From the NCBI RefSeq assembly GCF_025397915.1, contig NZ_JALIDZ010000002.1:62001-126000 (forward strand): a stretch of DNA of 64,000 nucleotides, read 5' to 3'. Origin of the DNA: Microbaculum marinisediminis (GTDB lineage: Bacteria > Pseudomonadota > Alphaproteobacteria > Rhizobiales > Tepidamorphaceae). Under the pieces are notes generated by a model. It was not told where the DNA came from, made no database searches, and was given only the letters and a program-made list of their open reading frames with translations. The translations under genes were made by a program, and so were the position numbers. Of the stretch, positions 28,318 through 38,561 are shown piece after piece; within the stretch, counting starts at the first letter, position 1; each line of letters begins with the position of its first letter.

Positions 28318-29409
28318 TTGGCGAAGATAGTTGTCGGGTCGGTGCGGAGTGCCGCCATCTGCGCGGCGCTGGCCATGCTCGCGTCGGTTTCCTTCATAGA
28401 CATATCGCTGGCGCAGCGGGGACCCGTCACAATCGAGGCGCGGAGCGTTGCCGTGGCGCGCGTCGTCGAGGAGGCGACCGCCGTCGGCACGCTGCTGTCG
28501 GCCGAGTCCGCAGATATCAGCCCCGAGATCGCCGGCCGTATTGAGGTGATCGCCTTTGACGAAGGCATGCCGGTCAACGAAGGGGAGCTGCTGTTTCAAC
28601 TCGATTCCTCGGTCTACGAGGCGCAACGCGCCGAGGCACAATCGAACTACGAACTCAAACAGCGCAACTTCGATCGCGCCGACGGTCTGCTCAAGAACAA
28701 GGTCGGAACGGTCCGGGCGCGGGACGAGGCCCTATCGGAGATGCAGGTCGCCCGCGCACTCCTGACAATGGCGGAGGTGCGGCTGGAGAAGACCAAGATC
28801 CTCGCTCCCTTCGACGGAATTGTCGGGCTGCGCAACGTCAGCCGCGGCGACTATGTGCAGCCCGGCGCGAAACTCGTGAATCTCGAAAAAATCGACCCGA
28901 TCAAGGTCGATTTCTCGATCGCAGAACGGTACCTGGCCGACGTCCGAACGGGGGCCAACGTGCGACTGACCGTCGACGCGCTCGGCGACCGCGAATTCAC
29001 CGGCACGGTCTACGCCATCAATCCGCAGATCGATCCGGCAGGCCGCTCGATCGCCCTGCGCGCGCAAGTGCCCAATCCGGACGGCCTGTTGCGGCCCGGC
29101 CTGTTCGCCCGCGTCGGATTGCAGACGGCGGTGCGCGACAACGCCATCATCACCTCGGAGGACGCGATCGTCTCGCAGGGCGGCGGCAATTTCGTCTACC
29201 GGGTCGTCGACGACAAGGCGGTGCTGACACCGGTCACGCTCGGCCAGCGCCGCTACGGCACAGTGGAGATCCTGGACGGCCTGTCGGAGGGCGACGTGGT
29301 GGTGGTCGCCGGGCAGATAAAGCTGCGCGACGGCGCCGAGGTCGACGTGAAGATGCTGGACGAGCCCGCCGAGGCGCCCGCCCCGGCCACCGCGCCGTCG
29401 GCATCCTGA
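28318..29409 (+). CDS. RND efflux periplasmic adaptor
   Basis: Membrane-fusion protein of 363 aa (HlyD/AcrA type). A signal peptide (SVRSAAICAALAMLASVSF) is followed by the lipoyl half-motif (SAESADISPEIAGRIEVIAFDEG), an alpha-helical hairpin (about 110-170), the second lipoyl half (KTKILAPFDGIVGLRNVSRGDYVQPG) and beta-barrel and membrane-proximal domains. The TTG at 28318 with AAGGA upstream is chosen because it starts right before the signal peptide; ATGs at 28213 and 28225 would add a leader without homology. Adjacent to the permease gene by 10 bp. No outer-membrane channel gene is present, so a shared TolC-like protein is expected. Confidence 0.85.
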   Translation: MAKIVVGSVRSAAICAALAMLASVSFIDISLAQRGPVTIEARSVAVARVVEEATAVGTLLSAESADISPEIAGRIEVIAFDEGMPVNEGELLFQLDSSVYEAQRAEAQSNYELKQRNFDRADGLLKNKVGTVRARDEALSEMQVARALLTMAEVRLEKTKILAPFDGIVGLRNVSRGDYVQPGAKLVNLEKIDPIKVDFSIAERYLADVRTGANVRLTVDALGDREFTGTVYAINPQIDPAGRSIALRAQVPNPDGLLRPGLFARVGLQTAVRDNAIITSEDAIVSQGGGNFVYRVVDDKAVLTPVTLGQRRYGTVEILDGLSEGDVVVVAGQIKLRDGAEVDVKMLDEPAEAPAPATAPSAS

Positions 29410-29419
29410 GGCCGGTCGC

Positions 29420-32400
29420 ATGACCCTTTCCGAGATATGCATCCGCCGGCCGGTCTTCGCCACGGTGCTCAGCCTGGTGATCGTGCTGGTTGGTCTCGTG
29501 TCGTATGACCGCCTGTCGGTGCGGGAATACCCGAACATCGATCCGCCGGTCGTGAGCGTCGACACGACCTATCCCGGCGCCAGCGCCGAGATCATCGAGA
29601 CCAAGGTGACGAATGTCCTGGAGGACACGCTGGCCGGTATCGAGGGCATCGACTTCATGACCTCGACCAGTCGGCAGGAACGCAGCCAGATCTCGATCAC
29701 CTTCAATCTGGACCGCAGTCCCGCCGACGCCGCCGCCGACGTGCGCGACCGCGTGTCCCGCGTGCGCCGGCATCTGCCCGACGAAATCGACGAGCCGACC
29801 ATCCGCAAGGTGGAGGCCGACGCCCAAGCGGTGATCTACCTGTCGCTGTATTCGACCGGGTCGCACAGCTCGCTGGAAGTCTCCGAGATCGCCGAGAAGG
29901 TGGTCAAGGACCAGCTTCAGAGTCTTCCGGGCGTCGCCCAGATCGGCATCTACGGCGACCGCGAATACGCCATGCGCATCTGGCTCGACATCGCACGGAT
30001 GGCGGGATACGGCGTCACGGTCCAGGACGTCGAGGCCGCGCTCAGGCAGCAGAACGTCGAGATCCCTGCCGGCCTTATAGAGAGCCGCGACCGCGAATTC
30101 ACGGTCCTGTCGGAAACCGATCTAAAGACGGTCGAGGAATTCAACGACCTGATCATCCGGCAGACCGATACGGGCTATCTCGTCCGTCTCGCCGATGTCG
30201 GCCGCGCCGAGATCGGCCCGCGCAACGAGGACCGCAATGTCCGCTTCAAGGGCAACACCGCCGTCGCGATCGGCGTGATCAAGCAGGCGACCGCCAACCC
30301 GCTCGATATCTCGCGCGAGGTCAAGGCGGCGCTGCCGCGCATCGAGGAGTCGCTGCCCGAGGGCATGGTGCTGACGACGTCCTACGACCGCACGCTGTTC
30401 ATCCAGGAATCCATTCGCAACGTCTACGTGTCGATCGGCGAGGCCATCGTGCTCGTCGTGCTGATCATCTTCCTGTTCCTGCGCTCGCTGCGGGCCACCA
30501 TCATCCCGCTGGTGACGATCCCGGTGTCGCTGATCGGCGCGTTCGCGCTGATGTATCTGTTCGGCTTTTCGATCAACACGCTGACCCTCCTGGCGATGGT
30601 GCTCGCCATCGGCCTCGTCGTCGACGACGCCATCGTCATGCTGGAGAACATCCACCGGCATATCGAGGACGGCATGGCGCCGATGGCCGCCGCCTTCCGG
30701 GGCGCGCGCGAGATCGGTTTCGCGATCATCGCCATGACCCTCACCCTGGCTGCCGTCTACGTGCCGATCGGCTTCATGGAGGGCTCGACGGGACGGCTGT
30801 TCACCGAATTCGCGCTGGCGCTGGCCGGTGCGGTTCTGGTGTCGGGCTTCGTGGCGCTGACGGCGACGCCGATGATGTGCGCGAAGCTCTTGAAGCACCA
30901 GACCCGACACAACTGGCTCTATCGGATATTCGAGAACGGCCTGAACGCGCTGACGGCGGGCTATCGCGGGCTGCTGCGCGGGGCCATGCGGGTGCGCCCG
31001 CTCATCATCCTGGTCGGACTGGCCGTGGCCGGCTCGAGCTATTTCCTCATCAAGAACATCAATTCCGAGCTCGCGCCCTACGAGGACCAGGGCACCATCG
31101 TCAGCTTCTTCAGCGGCCCCGAAGGCGCGACCGTCGCCTATACCGACCGCTACGCGCGCCAGATCGAAGACATCTTCGCCGAAGTTCCCGACCTGCAGCG
31201 CTACTTCGTGATCGTCGGCACGCCGCTCGCAAACCAGGGCATCGCCTTCCTCGGCCTCAATCCCTGGAGCGAGCGCACCATTACCGCCCAGCAGGTCGCC
31301 GGCGCGATGATGCCGAAGATGGGTCAGGTCGCCGGCGTGCGTGCCTTCCCCTCGACGCCGGCGCCGCTGGGCCAGTCGATCCGCTCGTCTCCGGTCGAGT
31401 TCGTGATCCAGACGTCGCGGCCCTATGAGGAGCTGCAGGGCTTCGTCGAAACCTTCGTTGCCCGCGCCACGGAAAACGAAGGGCTGGTGAACGTCGATTC
31501 CGACCTGAAACTGACCAAGCCGCAGCTGAAGGTCCAGGTCGACCGCGAGAAGGTCGCCGATGTCGGCGTCGATCTCGCGGCACTGGGCCGGACGCTGGAG
31601 ACATTGCTGGGCGGACGGCAGGTGACCCGCTTCAAACGCGGCGGCGACCAGTACGACGTGGTGGTGCAGATCGCCGACGTCGAGCGCTCCAATCCGGACG
31701 ATCTCAGGCAGATCTACGTGCGCTCGGCGCACGGCGACATGGTGCAGCTTTCGAACCTGGTGACCGTCGAGGAAACGGTCGCGCCGCGCCAGCTCAACCA
31801 CTTCAACCAGCTGCGTTCGGCCTCGATCACCGCCAGCCTTGCGCCCGGCTACTCGCTTGGCCAGGCCCTGGACTTCATGAACGAGGTCGCGGCCGAAACG
31901 CTGCCGCTGGACGCGCGCACCGACTACGGCGGGCAATCGCGCGAGTTCAAGAGTTCCAGCACGAGCATCTTCGTGACGTTCGGGCTCGCCCTCGCCTTCA
32001 TCTATCTGGTGCTGGCCGCGCAGTTCGAGAGTTTCCGCAGCCCGTTGATCATCATGCTGACCGTGCCGCTGTCGATCACCGGCGGACTGCTGGCGCTCTG
32101 GCTCGACGGCTCGACGCTCAACATCTACAGCCAGGTCGGCCTGGTCACCCTCATCGGCCTCATCACCAAGCACGGCATCCTGATCGTGGAGTTCACGAAC
32201 CAGCTGCGGGCGGCCGGCAAGGACATGCGTGACGCGGTGATCGAGGCCTCGGTGCTGCGCCTGCGCCCGATCCTGATGACCACGGGCGCCATGGTGCTCG
32301 GCGCGGTGCCGCTTGCGATCGCCACCGGCGCCGGCGCGGAAAGCCGCCAGGACATCGGCCTCGTCATCGTCGGCGGCCTCATGGTCGGCACCTTCTTCAC

Positions 32401-32524
32401 GCTGTTCGTGATCCCGGTGGTCTACACCTATATCGCCAGCCGCAAGGCGCCGGGCGCGAGCGACGAGGAAACGGCTCAGATCCACGCGGTCGGAAAGAAG
32501 GACCTGCCGCAGGCGGCAGAGTAA
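29420..32524 (+). CDS. RND family inner-membrane efflux pump
   Basis: AcrB/MexF-like proton-driven transporter of 1034 aa with 12 expected membrane helices and two large periplasmic loops. N-terminus is ICIRRPVFATVLSLVIVLVG; TM4 carries the proton-relay pair in GLVVDDAIVMLENIHRH; TM10 has Lys in GLITKHGILIVEFTNQL. Loop motif GIEGIDFMTSTS and a docking repeat are present. Full length and intact. Partner adaptor is directly upstream. Substrates may include lipophilic drugs. Confidence 0.93.
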   Translation: MTLSEICIRRPVFATVLSLVIVLVGLVSYDRLSVREYPNIDPPVVSVDTTYPGASAEIIETKVTNVLEDTLAGIEGIDFMTSTSRQERSQISITFNLDRSPADAAADVRDRVSRVRRHLPDEIDEPTIRKVEADAQAVIYLSLYSTGSHSSLEVSEIAEKVVKDQLQSLPGVAQIGIYGDREYAMRIWLDIARMAGYGVTVQDVEAALRQQNVEIPAGLIESRDREFTVLSETDLKTVEEFNDLIIRQTDTGYLVRLADVGRAEIGPRNEDRNVRFKGNTAVAIGVIKQATANPLDISREVKAALPRIEESLPEGMVLTTSYDRTLFIQESIRNVYVSIGEAIVLVVLIIFLFLRSLRATIIPLVTIPVSLIGAFALMYLFGFSINTLTLLAMVLAIGLVVDDAIVMLENIHRHIEDGMAPMAAAFRGAREIGFAIIAMTLTLAAVYVPIGFMEGSTGRLFTEFALALAGAVLVSGFVALTATPMMCAKLLKHQTRHNWLYRIFENGLNALTAGYRGLLRGAMRVRPLIILVGLAVAGSSYFLIKNINSELAPYEDQGTIVSFFSGPEGATVAYTDRYARQIEDIFAEVPDLQRYFVIVGTPLANQGIAFLGLNPWSERTITAQQVAGAMMPKMGQVAGVRAFPSTPAPLGQSIRSSPVEFVIQTSRPYEELQGFVETFVARATENEGLVNVDSDLKLTKPQLKVQVDREKVADVGVDLAALGRTLETLLGGRQVTRFKRGGDQYDVVVQIADVERSNPDDLRQIYVRSAHGDMVQLSNLVTVEETVAPRQLNHFNQLRSASITASLAPGYSLGQALDFMNEVAAETLPLDARTDYGGQSREFKSSSTSIFVTFGLALAFIYLVLAAQFESFRSPLIIMLTVPLSITGGLLALWLDGSTLNIYSQVGLVTLIGLITKHGILIVEFTNQLRAAGKDMRDAVIEASVLRLRPILMTTGAMVLGAVPLAIATGAGAESRQDIGLVIVGGLMVGTFFTLFVIPVVYTYIASRKAPGASDEETAQIHAVGKKDLPQAAE

Positions 32525-32586
32525 GCCACCTTGTAGGCCACTTTCGGCTCACGCCCGCGAAGTCGGCAAGGTCAGGCGGAGCGCTT

Positions 32587-33561
32587 TCACCCAACCGGGT
32601 GAAAGCACGCCACCGTCCGACCCGCCCCATGCGGCTCCAGCGCCGGCTCCTCCATCCGACATATCTCCGTCGCCCTCGGGCAGCGTGGGGCGAAGGGACA
32701 CGCGCCTTCCGCCGGTGCGGCCGGCGGCTCGACGGGCACGCCCGTGGCGCGGCGGCGGAAGGCCGGATCCGGCTTGGGAACGGCGGAGAGAAGAAGCTGG
32801 GTGTAGGGATGGGCCGGCGCCGCGAATACCTGTGACGTCGGCCCCTGCTCGACCACGCGCCCAAGATACATCACCGCGACGTCGTCGGTGACGTGATTGA
32901 CCACCGTCAGGTCGTGGCTGATGAACAGGAAGGTGACGCCGCGCGCCTCGCGCAACTCCATCATCAGGTTGAGGATCTGCGCCTGGATCGACACGTCCAG
33001 GGCGGAGACCGGCTCGTCGGCGACGATCAGATCGGGGCCGGTGACGAGCGCGCGGGCGATCGCGATCCGCTGGCGCTGGCCACCGGAGAACTCGTGCGGA
33101 TAGCGGTCGGCATGAGCCGACGACAGGCCGACGGCGTCGAGCACCTCGGCGACGCGCTGGCGCCGCTGGCCGCGGCTCAGGTCGGGGGCGAGCACGCTCA
33201 ACGGCTCGGCGACGATCCAGCCGACCTTGTGGCGCGGGTCCAGCGAGCCGTAGGGGTCCTGAAAGACGATCTGCATGCGCCGGCGCAGCACGGCGAGGCG
33301 GGCACGCGAGGCCGAGAACAGGTCTTCTCCGTCGAGGCGTACGGTGCCTTCGGTGGGGCGATCCAGGGCGAGGACGATTCGGGCGAGCGTGGACTTGCCG
33401 CAGCCGGATTCGCCGATGAGTCCGAGACTCCGCCCGCTCTCGATCGCAAGCGAGACGCCGTGCACCGCGCGGAACAGGGGATGTGGCTGGAACAGACCGG
33501 GCCGCGGCAGCGCATAGTCGCGCACGACGTTGTCGATCTCGATGAGCGGGCGTGCGCTCAT
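32587..33561 (-). CDS. oligopeptide/dipeptide ABC ATPase (DppF-like)
   Basis: Peptide-type ABC ATPase of 324 aa: Walker [12 protein letters not shown]-loop VFQDPYGSLDPR, signature FSGGQRQR, Walker B LIVADEPVSALD, switch His in ISHD. The C-terminal oligo_HPY region (HPYTQLLLSAVPKPDP) and the Cys cluster (CPFAPRCPRATEIC), probably binding an Fe-S cluster as in this family, follow. ATG at 33561 overlaps the previous stop (ATGA). Last gene of the importer operon. Confidence 0.93.
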   Translation of the reverse strand: MSARPLIEIDNVVRDYALPRPGLFQPHPLFRAVHGVSLAIESGRSLGLIGESGCGKSTLARIVLALDRPTEGTVRLDGEDLFSASRARLAVLRRRMQIVFQDPYGSLDPRHKVGWIVAEPLSVLAPDLSRGQRRQRVAEVLDAVGLSSAHADRYPHEFSGGQRQRIAIARALVTGPDLIVADEPVSALDVSIQAQILNLMMELREARGVTFLFISHDLTVVNHVTDDVAVMYLGRVVEQGPTSQVFAAPAHPYTQLLLSAVPKPDPAFRRRATGVPVEPPAAPAEGACPFAPRCPRATEICRMEEPALEPHGAGRTVACFHPVG

Positions 33562-34559
33562 GCCGCCCTCTCCTCCTTGCCCGGATAGAAGCAGCGGACG
33601 GTGTGCTCGGGTCCGAACCGATCGGCCGCGGGCGCCTCGATACGGCAGCGTTCGCGGGCGCGGGGGCAACGGGCGGCGAAGGGGCAGCCGACACGCGGTT
33701 CGCGCGGATCCGGCACCTGGCCCGGGATCGTCGGCAGCCTGCCCCGTGCACCGTCGGTCGCCTCCCCGCCAACGAGTTCCGCGGCCGGCATCGCCGCGAA
33801 CAGCCCTTGGGTGTAGGGATGGGCCATGTCGGCGAAGACCACCGCCGTCGGCCCCTCCTCCACCACGGTGCCGGCATACATGACCAGCATCCGGTCCGTC
33901 GTCTCGGCAATGACGCCGAGGTCGTGGCTGATCATCAGGAGCGCCATGCCGGCTTCCGCCGTCACCTCGCAGATCAGGTCGAGGATCTGCGCCTGGATGG
34001 TGACGTCGAGCGCGGTGGTCGGCTCGTCGGCGATCAGCAGCTCGGGACCGCAGGCGAGCGCGATGGCGATAACGACCCGCTGGCGCTGGCCACCGGAAAG
34101 CTGGTGCGGATAAAGATCGGGCGAGAACCGCGACCGCGGCAGGCCGACACGCTCCAGCATCGCCACGGCGCGATCGAGGGCTTCGGCGTCCGACAGACCC
34201 AGATGCAGGCGCAGACCCTCGGCGACCTGATCGCCGATGGTGCGCACGGGATTGAGCGCGGTCATCGGCTCCTGGAAGATCATGCCGATGCGACGGCCGC
34301 GGATCCGGCTCATCGCCGCATCGCCGAGGCCGAGGATCTCCTGGCCGTCGAGCCGGATGGATCCGGAGACTTCGGCGCCATCCGGCGTCAGCCCCATGGC
34401 AGTAAGCGCAGTCATCGACTTGCCGCAGCCGGATTCGCCGACGATGCCGACCGACTCTCCGGGCGCAACCTGAAGATCGACGTGATGCAGCACCCGCGCC
34501 GCGCCCCCGGGAAGCGGGAATTCGAGCACCAGATCACGGATGTCGAGCAGCGCCGTCAT
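33558..34559 (-). CDS. oligopeptide/dipeptide ABC ATPase (DppD-like)
   Basis: Second ATPase of the importer, 333 aa. Walker [12 protein letters not shown]-loop [11 protein letters not shown], signature LSGGQRQR, Walker [13 protein letters not shown], switch His in ISHDLG. C-terminal [14 protein letters not shown] matches the Cys motif of the oligopeptide family. ATG at 34559 overlaps the stop of the permease gene (ATGA), and its own stop overlaps the next ATPase, so translation is coupled through the whole operon. Confidence 0.93.
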   Translation of the reverse strand: MTALLDIRDLVLEFPLPGGAARVLHHVDLQVAPGESVGIVGESGCGKSMTALTAMGLTPDGAEVSGSIRLDGQEILGLGDAAMSRIRGRRIGMIFQEPMTALNPVRTIGDQVAEGLRLHLGLSDAEALDRAVAMLERVGLPRSRFSPDLYPHQLSGGQRQRVVIAIALACGPELLIADEPTTALDVTIQAQILDLICEVTAEAGMALLMISHDLGVIAETTDRMLVMYAGTVVEEGPTAVVFADMAHPYTQGLFAAMPAAELVGGEATDGARGRLPTIPGQVPDPREPRVGCPFAARCPRARERCRIEAPAADRFGPEHTVRCFYPGKEERAA

Positions 34560-35410
34560 CGGGCCCGCCTCAGCCTGGGGTCGAGCACGTCGCGCAGGCC
34601 ATCGCCGAACAGGTTCAGGCCCAGCACGGTGAAGACGATCGCGAGCCCCGGGAAAATGACGAGCCAGGGCGCGATCGCGGCCATGGTCTGGGCCTCGTTC
34701 AGCATCTTGCCCCAGGAGGGCTGCGGCGGCTGGGTGCCGAGGCCGAGATAGGACAGCGCCGCCTCGCCGAGGATCGCCAGCGCGAACTGGATGGTCGCCT
34801 GGACGATCAGGACGCTGGCGATATTGGGCAGGATGTGTTCGGCGGTGATCCGCGCCGCGCCCTTTCCCGCCGCGCGGGCGGCCATCACGTAGTCCCGCTG
34901 CCACACCGACAGGCCCGAGCCGCGCGTCAGCCGGGCGAAGACCGGAATGTTGAAGATGCCTATGGCGATGATGGAATTGACCGCGCCGGGGCCGAACAGC
35001 GCGGTGATCATCACCGCCGACAGGAGGAAGGGAAAGGCGAAGGCGAAATCGGAGAAGCGCATGACGAGCTCGTCGATCCAGCCGCGCCGCGCCGCCGCGG
35101 CCGCGCCGAGCGGAACGCCGAGCCCCATGCCGATGCCCACCGCGACGACCGCCACCAGCACCGAATTGTGGCTGCCCTTCATGATCATGGAAAAGACGTC
35201 GCGGCCGAACTGATCGGTACCGAACCAGTGCGTCCAGGACGGCGGCTGCAGCCGGTCGGGGATGTTCATGGCCGTCGGCGAGAACGGCGTCCAGACGGTC
35301 GCGACGACGGCGACGAGGACGAACAGCGCCGTGATCGCGCCGCCGAGAACGAAGGCGCTCGATCTCAATCCCTTCGACAGGACCTCGCGGATGGCGGCCG
35401 CCTCAGCCAT
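34556..35410 (-). CDS. oligopeptide/dipeptide ABC permease (DppC-like)
   Basis: Inner-membrane permease of 284 aa. An N-terminal helix (SAFVLGGAITALFVLVAVVATVW) is followed by LQPPSWTHWFGTDQFGRDVFS, the signature of DppC/OppC, and five further helices. The EAA-like loop is AARAAGKGAARITAEHILPN. It overlaps the upstream permease gene by 8 bp. It forms the transmembrane pore with the DppB-like partner. Confidence 0.93.
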   Translation of the reverse strand: MAEAAAIREVLSKGLRSSAFVLGGAITALFVLVAVVATVWTPFSPTAMNIPDRLQPPSWTHWFGTDQFGRDVFSMIMKGSHNSVLVAVVAVGIGMGLGVPLGAAAAARRGWIDELVMRFSDFAFAFPFLLSAVMITALFGPGAVNSIIAIGIFNIPVFARLTRGSGLSVWQRDYVMAARAAGKGAARITAEHILPNIASVLIVQATIQFALAILGEAALSYLGLGTQPPQPSWGKMLNEAQTMAAIAPWLVIFPGLAIVFTVLGLNLFGDGLRDVLDPRLRRAR

Positions 35411-36356
35411 GGACGGCCTTCCTCAGGCGTGGGTCGATCACCAGGTACGTGAGGTCGACGACGAAATTGACGATCACCACCGCCCCGGCGAGAAGCACCA
35501 CCAGCGACTGGACGACGATCAGGTCGCGCTGGGCGATCGCCTGGAACAGCAGCCGGCCGAGACCCGGCAGATAGAAGACGTTCTCGATGACGATGGTGCC
35601 GGCGAGCAGGAAAGAGAACTGCAGGCCCATGATCGTCACCACGGGGATCAGCGCATTGCGCACCGCGTGGCGTCTGAGCGCGGCGCCGCGCGTCAGGCCC
35701 TTGGCGCGCGCCGTGCGTACATGGTCCTCGCCAAGCACCTCGAGCACGGCGGACCGGGTCACGCGGGTCAGGATCGCCGCCTGCGGCAGCGCCAGCGCGA
35801 CAGCCGGCAACAGGAGCGAACGCAGCGCCGGCAGAACGCCCTCGTCCCAGCCGGCGAAGCCGCCGGCGGGAAACCAGCCGAGCGTCACCGCGAAGAACAG
35901 GATCAACAGCATCGCGAACCAGAAGTTCGGGATCGCGATGCCGATCTGCGCCAGCGCCGAGACGCCGATATCGGCCGCCTTGTTGTGCTTCGCGGCGGCC
36001 ACGACGCCGGCGGGAATGGCGATGGCGGTGGAAAGGAGGATGGCGAAGACCGCCAGCGGCAGGCTGACCAGCACGCGCTGGCCGATCAGCTCGGAGACCG
36101 GCCGCGAATAGGTGTAGGACTCGCCGAGATCTCCCGTCAGCAGCCCGCCGACCCAGAGCAGATACTGTTCGATCAGCGGCCTATCGAGACCGAGCTCGTG
36201 GCGCAGCGCGGCGAGCGTATCCTCCTGCGCGCCGATGCCCAGAATGATCTGCGCCGGGTCGCCGGGCAGCACCGCCATCACCAGGAAGACGATCAGCGAG
36301 GTCGCGAACAGCGTCGCGACCAGTGCGGCCAGGCGTTTGGCGAGGAGCTGGCTCAT
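35403..36356 (-). CDS. oligopeptide/dipeptide ABC permease (DppB-like)
   Basis: Inner-membrane permease of 317 aa beginning with the DppB/OppB pattern LLAKRLAALVATLFATSLIVFLVMAVLPGDPAQ, then LGLDRPLIEQYLLWVGGLLTGDLGESY. The EAA-like loop is TARAKGLTRGAALRRHAVRNALIP. The start is set at ATG 36356; a TTG at 36371 is possible and neither has a strong ribosome site. Confidence 0.92.
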   Translation of the reverse strand: MSQLLAKRLAALVATLFATSLIVFLVMAVLPGDPAQIILGIGAQEDTLAALRHELGLDRPLIEQYLLWVGGLLTGDLGESYTYSRPVSELIGQRVLVSLPLAVFAILLSTAIAIPAGVVAAAKHNKAADIGVSALAQIGIAIPNFWFAMLLILFFAVTLGWFPAGGFAGWDEGVLPALRSLLLPAVALALPQAAILTRVTRSAVLEVLGEDHVRTARAKGLTRGAALRRHAVRNALIPVVTIMGLQFSFLLAGTIVIENVFYLPGLGRLLFQAIAQRDLIVVQSLVVLLAGAVVIVNFVVDLTYLVIDPRLRKAVHG

Positions 36357-36499
36357 GAACGGGTCGACCAAGTGAGCACGAGCGCCCGGGACTTACCCTG
36401 GACCGCCCGATGCAACGTACCGGACGCCCCTCCCCGTGTTCGAAAGAGAACCGGGGCGGGGGTGCATCGGCAAGGCCCGGCACAAATCCTCGGGCGACC

Positions 36500-37981
36500 T
36501 CACTCCGTCCAGCGAACCTCCGTCAGGTCGTTGGCCTGAACCGGGCTGTTTTCCCACAGGCCCTCGAGCTTCGCGTTCCAGACACCGGGCTTGGCGAGCT
36601 CGAACAGGAAGCCGTTGACCGCGTCGTCTGCCAGGATCTTCTGCGCCTCGCGCATCAGATCGTATCGCTTTTGCGTGTCGGTCTCGGCGGCCAGCTTGTC
36701 CATGATCTCGTTGAACTTCGGGTTGTGATAGTCGAAGTAGTAGTCGGGCCGCGCATAGATGCCGATGTCCATCGGCTCGGTGTGCGAGACGATGGTGAGG
36801 TCGTAGTCCTTGCCCTTGAAGGCCTGCTCGAGCCACTGCGCCCATTCGACCGGGATGATCTCCAGCTTGATGCCGACCTTGCCGAGCTGGTCGGCGATGA
36901 TTTCGCCGCCCCGACGGGCGTAGGACGGAGGCGGCAGCTTCAGCGTCGCCTCGAAGCCGTCCGGGAAACCGGCTTCGGCGAGCAGGGCCTTGGCCTTCTC
37001 CGGGTCGTAGGGATAGGTGCCGGTCAGGTCGACATAGGCGGGATGGTGCGGGGCGAAATGGCTGCCGATCGGCGTACCGAGGCCGAACATGGCCCCATCG
37101 ATGATCGCCTGCCGGTCGATGGCGTGGGCGATCGCCTGACGCACCTTGAGATTGTCGAAGGGCGGCTTGCCGTTGTTGGTCGACAGGATGGTCTCGCCTT
37201 CGGTCGAACCGCTGACGACGGTGAAGCGCGGATCGGCCTCGAACTGCGGCAAGGCTTCCGGGGCCGGGAAGTTGGCGAAGGCGTCGACGTCCTCGGCCAA
37301 AAGCGCGGCGGTGGCGGCGGCGGGATCGGGGATGATCTTGAAGGTCGCCTTGTCGAGCGCGACAGGGTTGCCCCAGTAGTCCGGGTTCTTCTCGATGGTA
37401 ATGTGGTCGCCCGGCACCCATTCGACGAACCTGAACGGGCCGGTGCCGACAGGCTTCTCCTTGTTGGTCTCCGCGGTCTCGGACGCGACGATCACAGCAT
37501 CGCCCCAGCCGAGATTGAACAGGAAGTGGCCGGTCGGGCGCTTCAGGGTGATGACCACCGTCTTCGGATCAGCCGCCTCGACCGTCTCGATCGGCTCGAA
37601 CAGGGCCTTCTGGGCGTTGGTCGAATCCTCCGCCATGGCGCGATCGAGCGTGAACTTGACGTCCTCGGCGGTCATGTCGGTACCGTCGTGGAACTTGACC
37701 CCATCGTTGAGCGTGAACGTGTAGGTCAGGCCGTCGTCGGAGATCGTCCAGCTCTTCGCCAGCGCCGGCTTCACCTCGCCGTTGCGGTCGATGCGGGTAA
37801 GCCCCTCGAAGACATTTGCGTAGACAACCTCGTCGATCGCCGCGGCCGCGCCGGCGGTCGGATCGAGATGGGGCGGCTCCAGAACGAGCCCCATGGTGAA
37901 GTCGGTCTTCGCCGCCTGGGCAGGCAAAGAAAACGCCGCCGCGACAAGCACCAGCGCAGCGAACAAACCGGTACGCTTCAT
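36500..37981 (-). CDS. peptide ABC substrate-binding protein
   Basis: Periplasmic binding protein family 5 (DppA/OppA) of 493 aa with a signal peptide (GLFAALVLVAAAFSLPAQAA). Mature part has LVLEPPHLDPTAG, KPALAKSWTISDDGLTYTFTLNDGVKFHDGTDMTAEDV (family signature split over the N-lobe), and PVGTGPFRFVEWVPGD. ATG at 37981 has GAGGGAGAAAAAA upstream. It is the first gene of the importer operon, 143 bp ahead of the permease. It may bind di- or oligopeptides, nickel chelates or other small molecules. Confidence 0.93.
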   Translation of the reverse strand: MKRTGLFAALVLVAAAFSLPAQAAKTDFTMGLVLEPPHLDPTAGAAAAIDEVVYANVFEGLTRIDRNGEVKPALAKSWTISDDGLTYTFTLNDGVKFHDGTDMTAEDVKFTLDRAMAEDSTNAQKALFEPIETVEAADPKTVVITLKRPTGHFLFNLGWGDAVIVASETAETNKEKPVGTGPFRFVEWVPGDHITIEKNPDYWGNPVALDKATFKIIPDPAAATAALLAEDVDAFANFPAPEALPQFEADPRFTVVSGSTEGETILSTNNGKPPFDNLKVRQAIAHAIDRQAIIDGAMFGLGTPIGSHFAPHHPAYVDLTGTYPYDPEKAKALLAEAGFPDGFEATLKLPPPSYARRGGEIIADQLGKVGIKLEIIPVEWAQWLEQAFKGKDYDLTIVSHTEPMDIGIYARPDYYFDYHNPKFNEIMDKLAAETDTQKRYDLMREAQKILADDAVNGFLFELAKPGVWNAKLEGLWENSPVQANDLTEVRWTE

Positions 37982-38095
37982 TTTTTTCTCCCTCGAACGC
38001 CTTACCCGTTTCCGCGAGAGTAGCAGAAACCGGCAAAGGCGGGTCAATTGTTGAAAAACGCGGAAGTGGCCAATAACGGCGACCGAGCGTACTCC

Positions 38096-38124
38096 TTGCT
38101 ATCTTGTGGATCCAAGACTATACG
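38096..38124 (+). promoter_or_regulatory. candidate csp promoter with long leader
   Basis: TTGCTA (38096-38101) and TATACG (38119-38124) are separated by 17 bp, each matching four of six consensus bases. Transcription would start near 38131 and leave a leader of about 140 nt, as in many cold-shock mRNAs. This is a guess from the sequence. Confidence 0.35.
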
Positions 38125-38273
38125 TCTCGCACTTCGACTTGCAGCCTGCCTTGCAGTCCTGCCCCACCAAACGGGGTTCCTCCAAGTCATCGCTGAGTTC
38201 GGACGGAAGGCCGTGTGATCGTCACGTGGCTCGGGCTCGCTCGCGCGTGCTCTTGTTTTCAGGAAAATTCTCA

Positions 38274-38483
38274 ATGGCTACTGGTACCGTAAAATTCTAC
38301 AACACCGACCGTGGTTATGGCTTCATCCAGCCCGACGATGGCTCGAAGGACGTATTCGTCCACGCCACCGCGCTGGAAGCCGCCGGCATCCGCACCCTGG
38401 TCGAGGGACAGAAGGTCTCCTTCGAAGTCACCACCGACCGGCGCAGCGGCAAATCCGCCGCGTCCGACCTGCAGACTGTCTGA
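38274..38483 (+). CDS. cold-shock domain protein
   Basis: Csp-like nucleic-acid chaperone of 69 aa, a single OB fold. [18 protein letters not shown] carries the RNP1 motif (GYGFI) and DVFVHATAL the RNP2 motif. The basic Trp/Lys start of E. coli CspA (GIVKWF) is here GTVKFY. ATG at 38274 follows AGGAA. Ends in a good terminator. Divergent from the importer operon. Confidence 0.95.
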   Translation: MATGTVKFYNTDRGYGFIQPDDGSKDVFVHATALEAAGIRTLVEGQKVSFEVTTDRRSGKSAASDLQTV

Positions 38484-38515
38484 TCAGACATCGCGGGTTC
38501 GCGAACCGATACAGG

Positions 38516-38544
38516 CCCGGCGATCATCGATCGCCGGGTTTTTT
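38516..38544 (+). terminator. Rho-independent terminator after csp
   Basis: CCCGGCGAT pairs with ATCGCCGGG around a 5-nt loop and is followed by six T residues, 32 bp after the csp stop. Confidence 0.9.
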
Positions 38545-38561
38545 CTTGCCGTACAGGTCGA

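Noticed and set aside
30122-32485. 787-codon frame antisense to the RND permease
   Set aside because: Asp/His/Arg-rich shadow opposite a certain gene.
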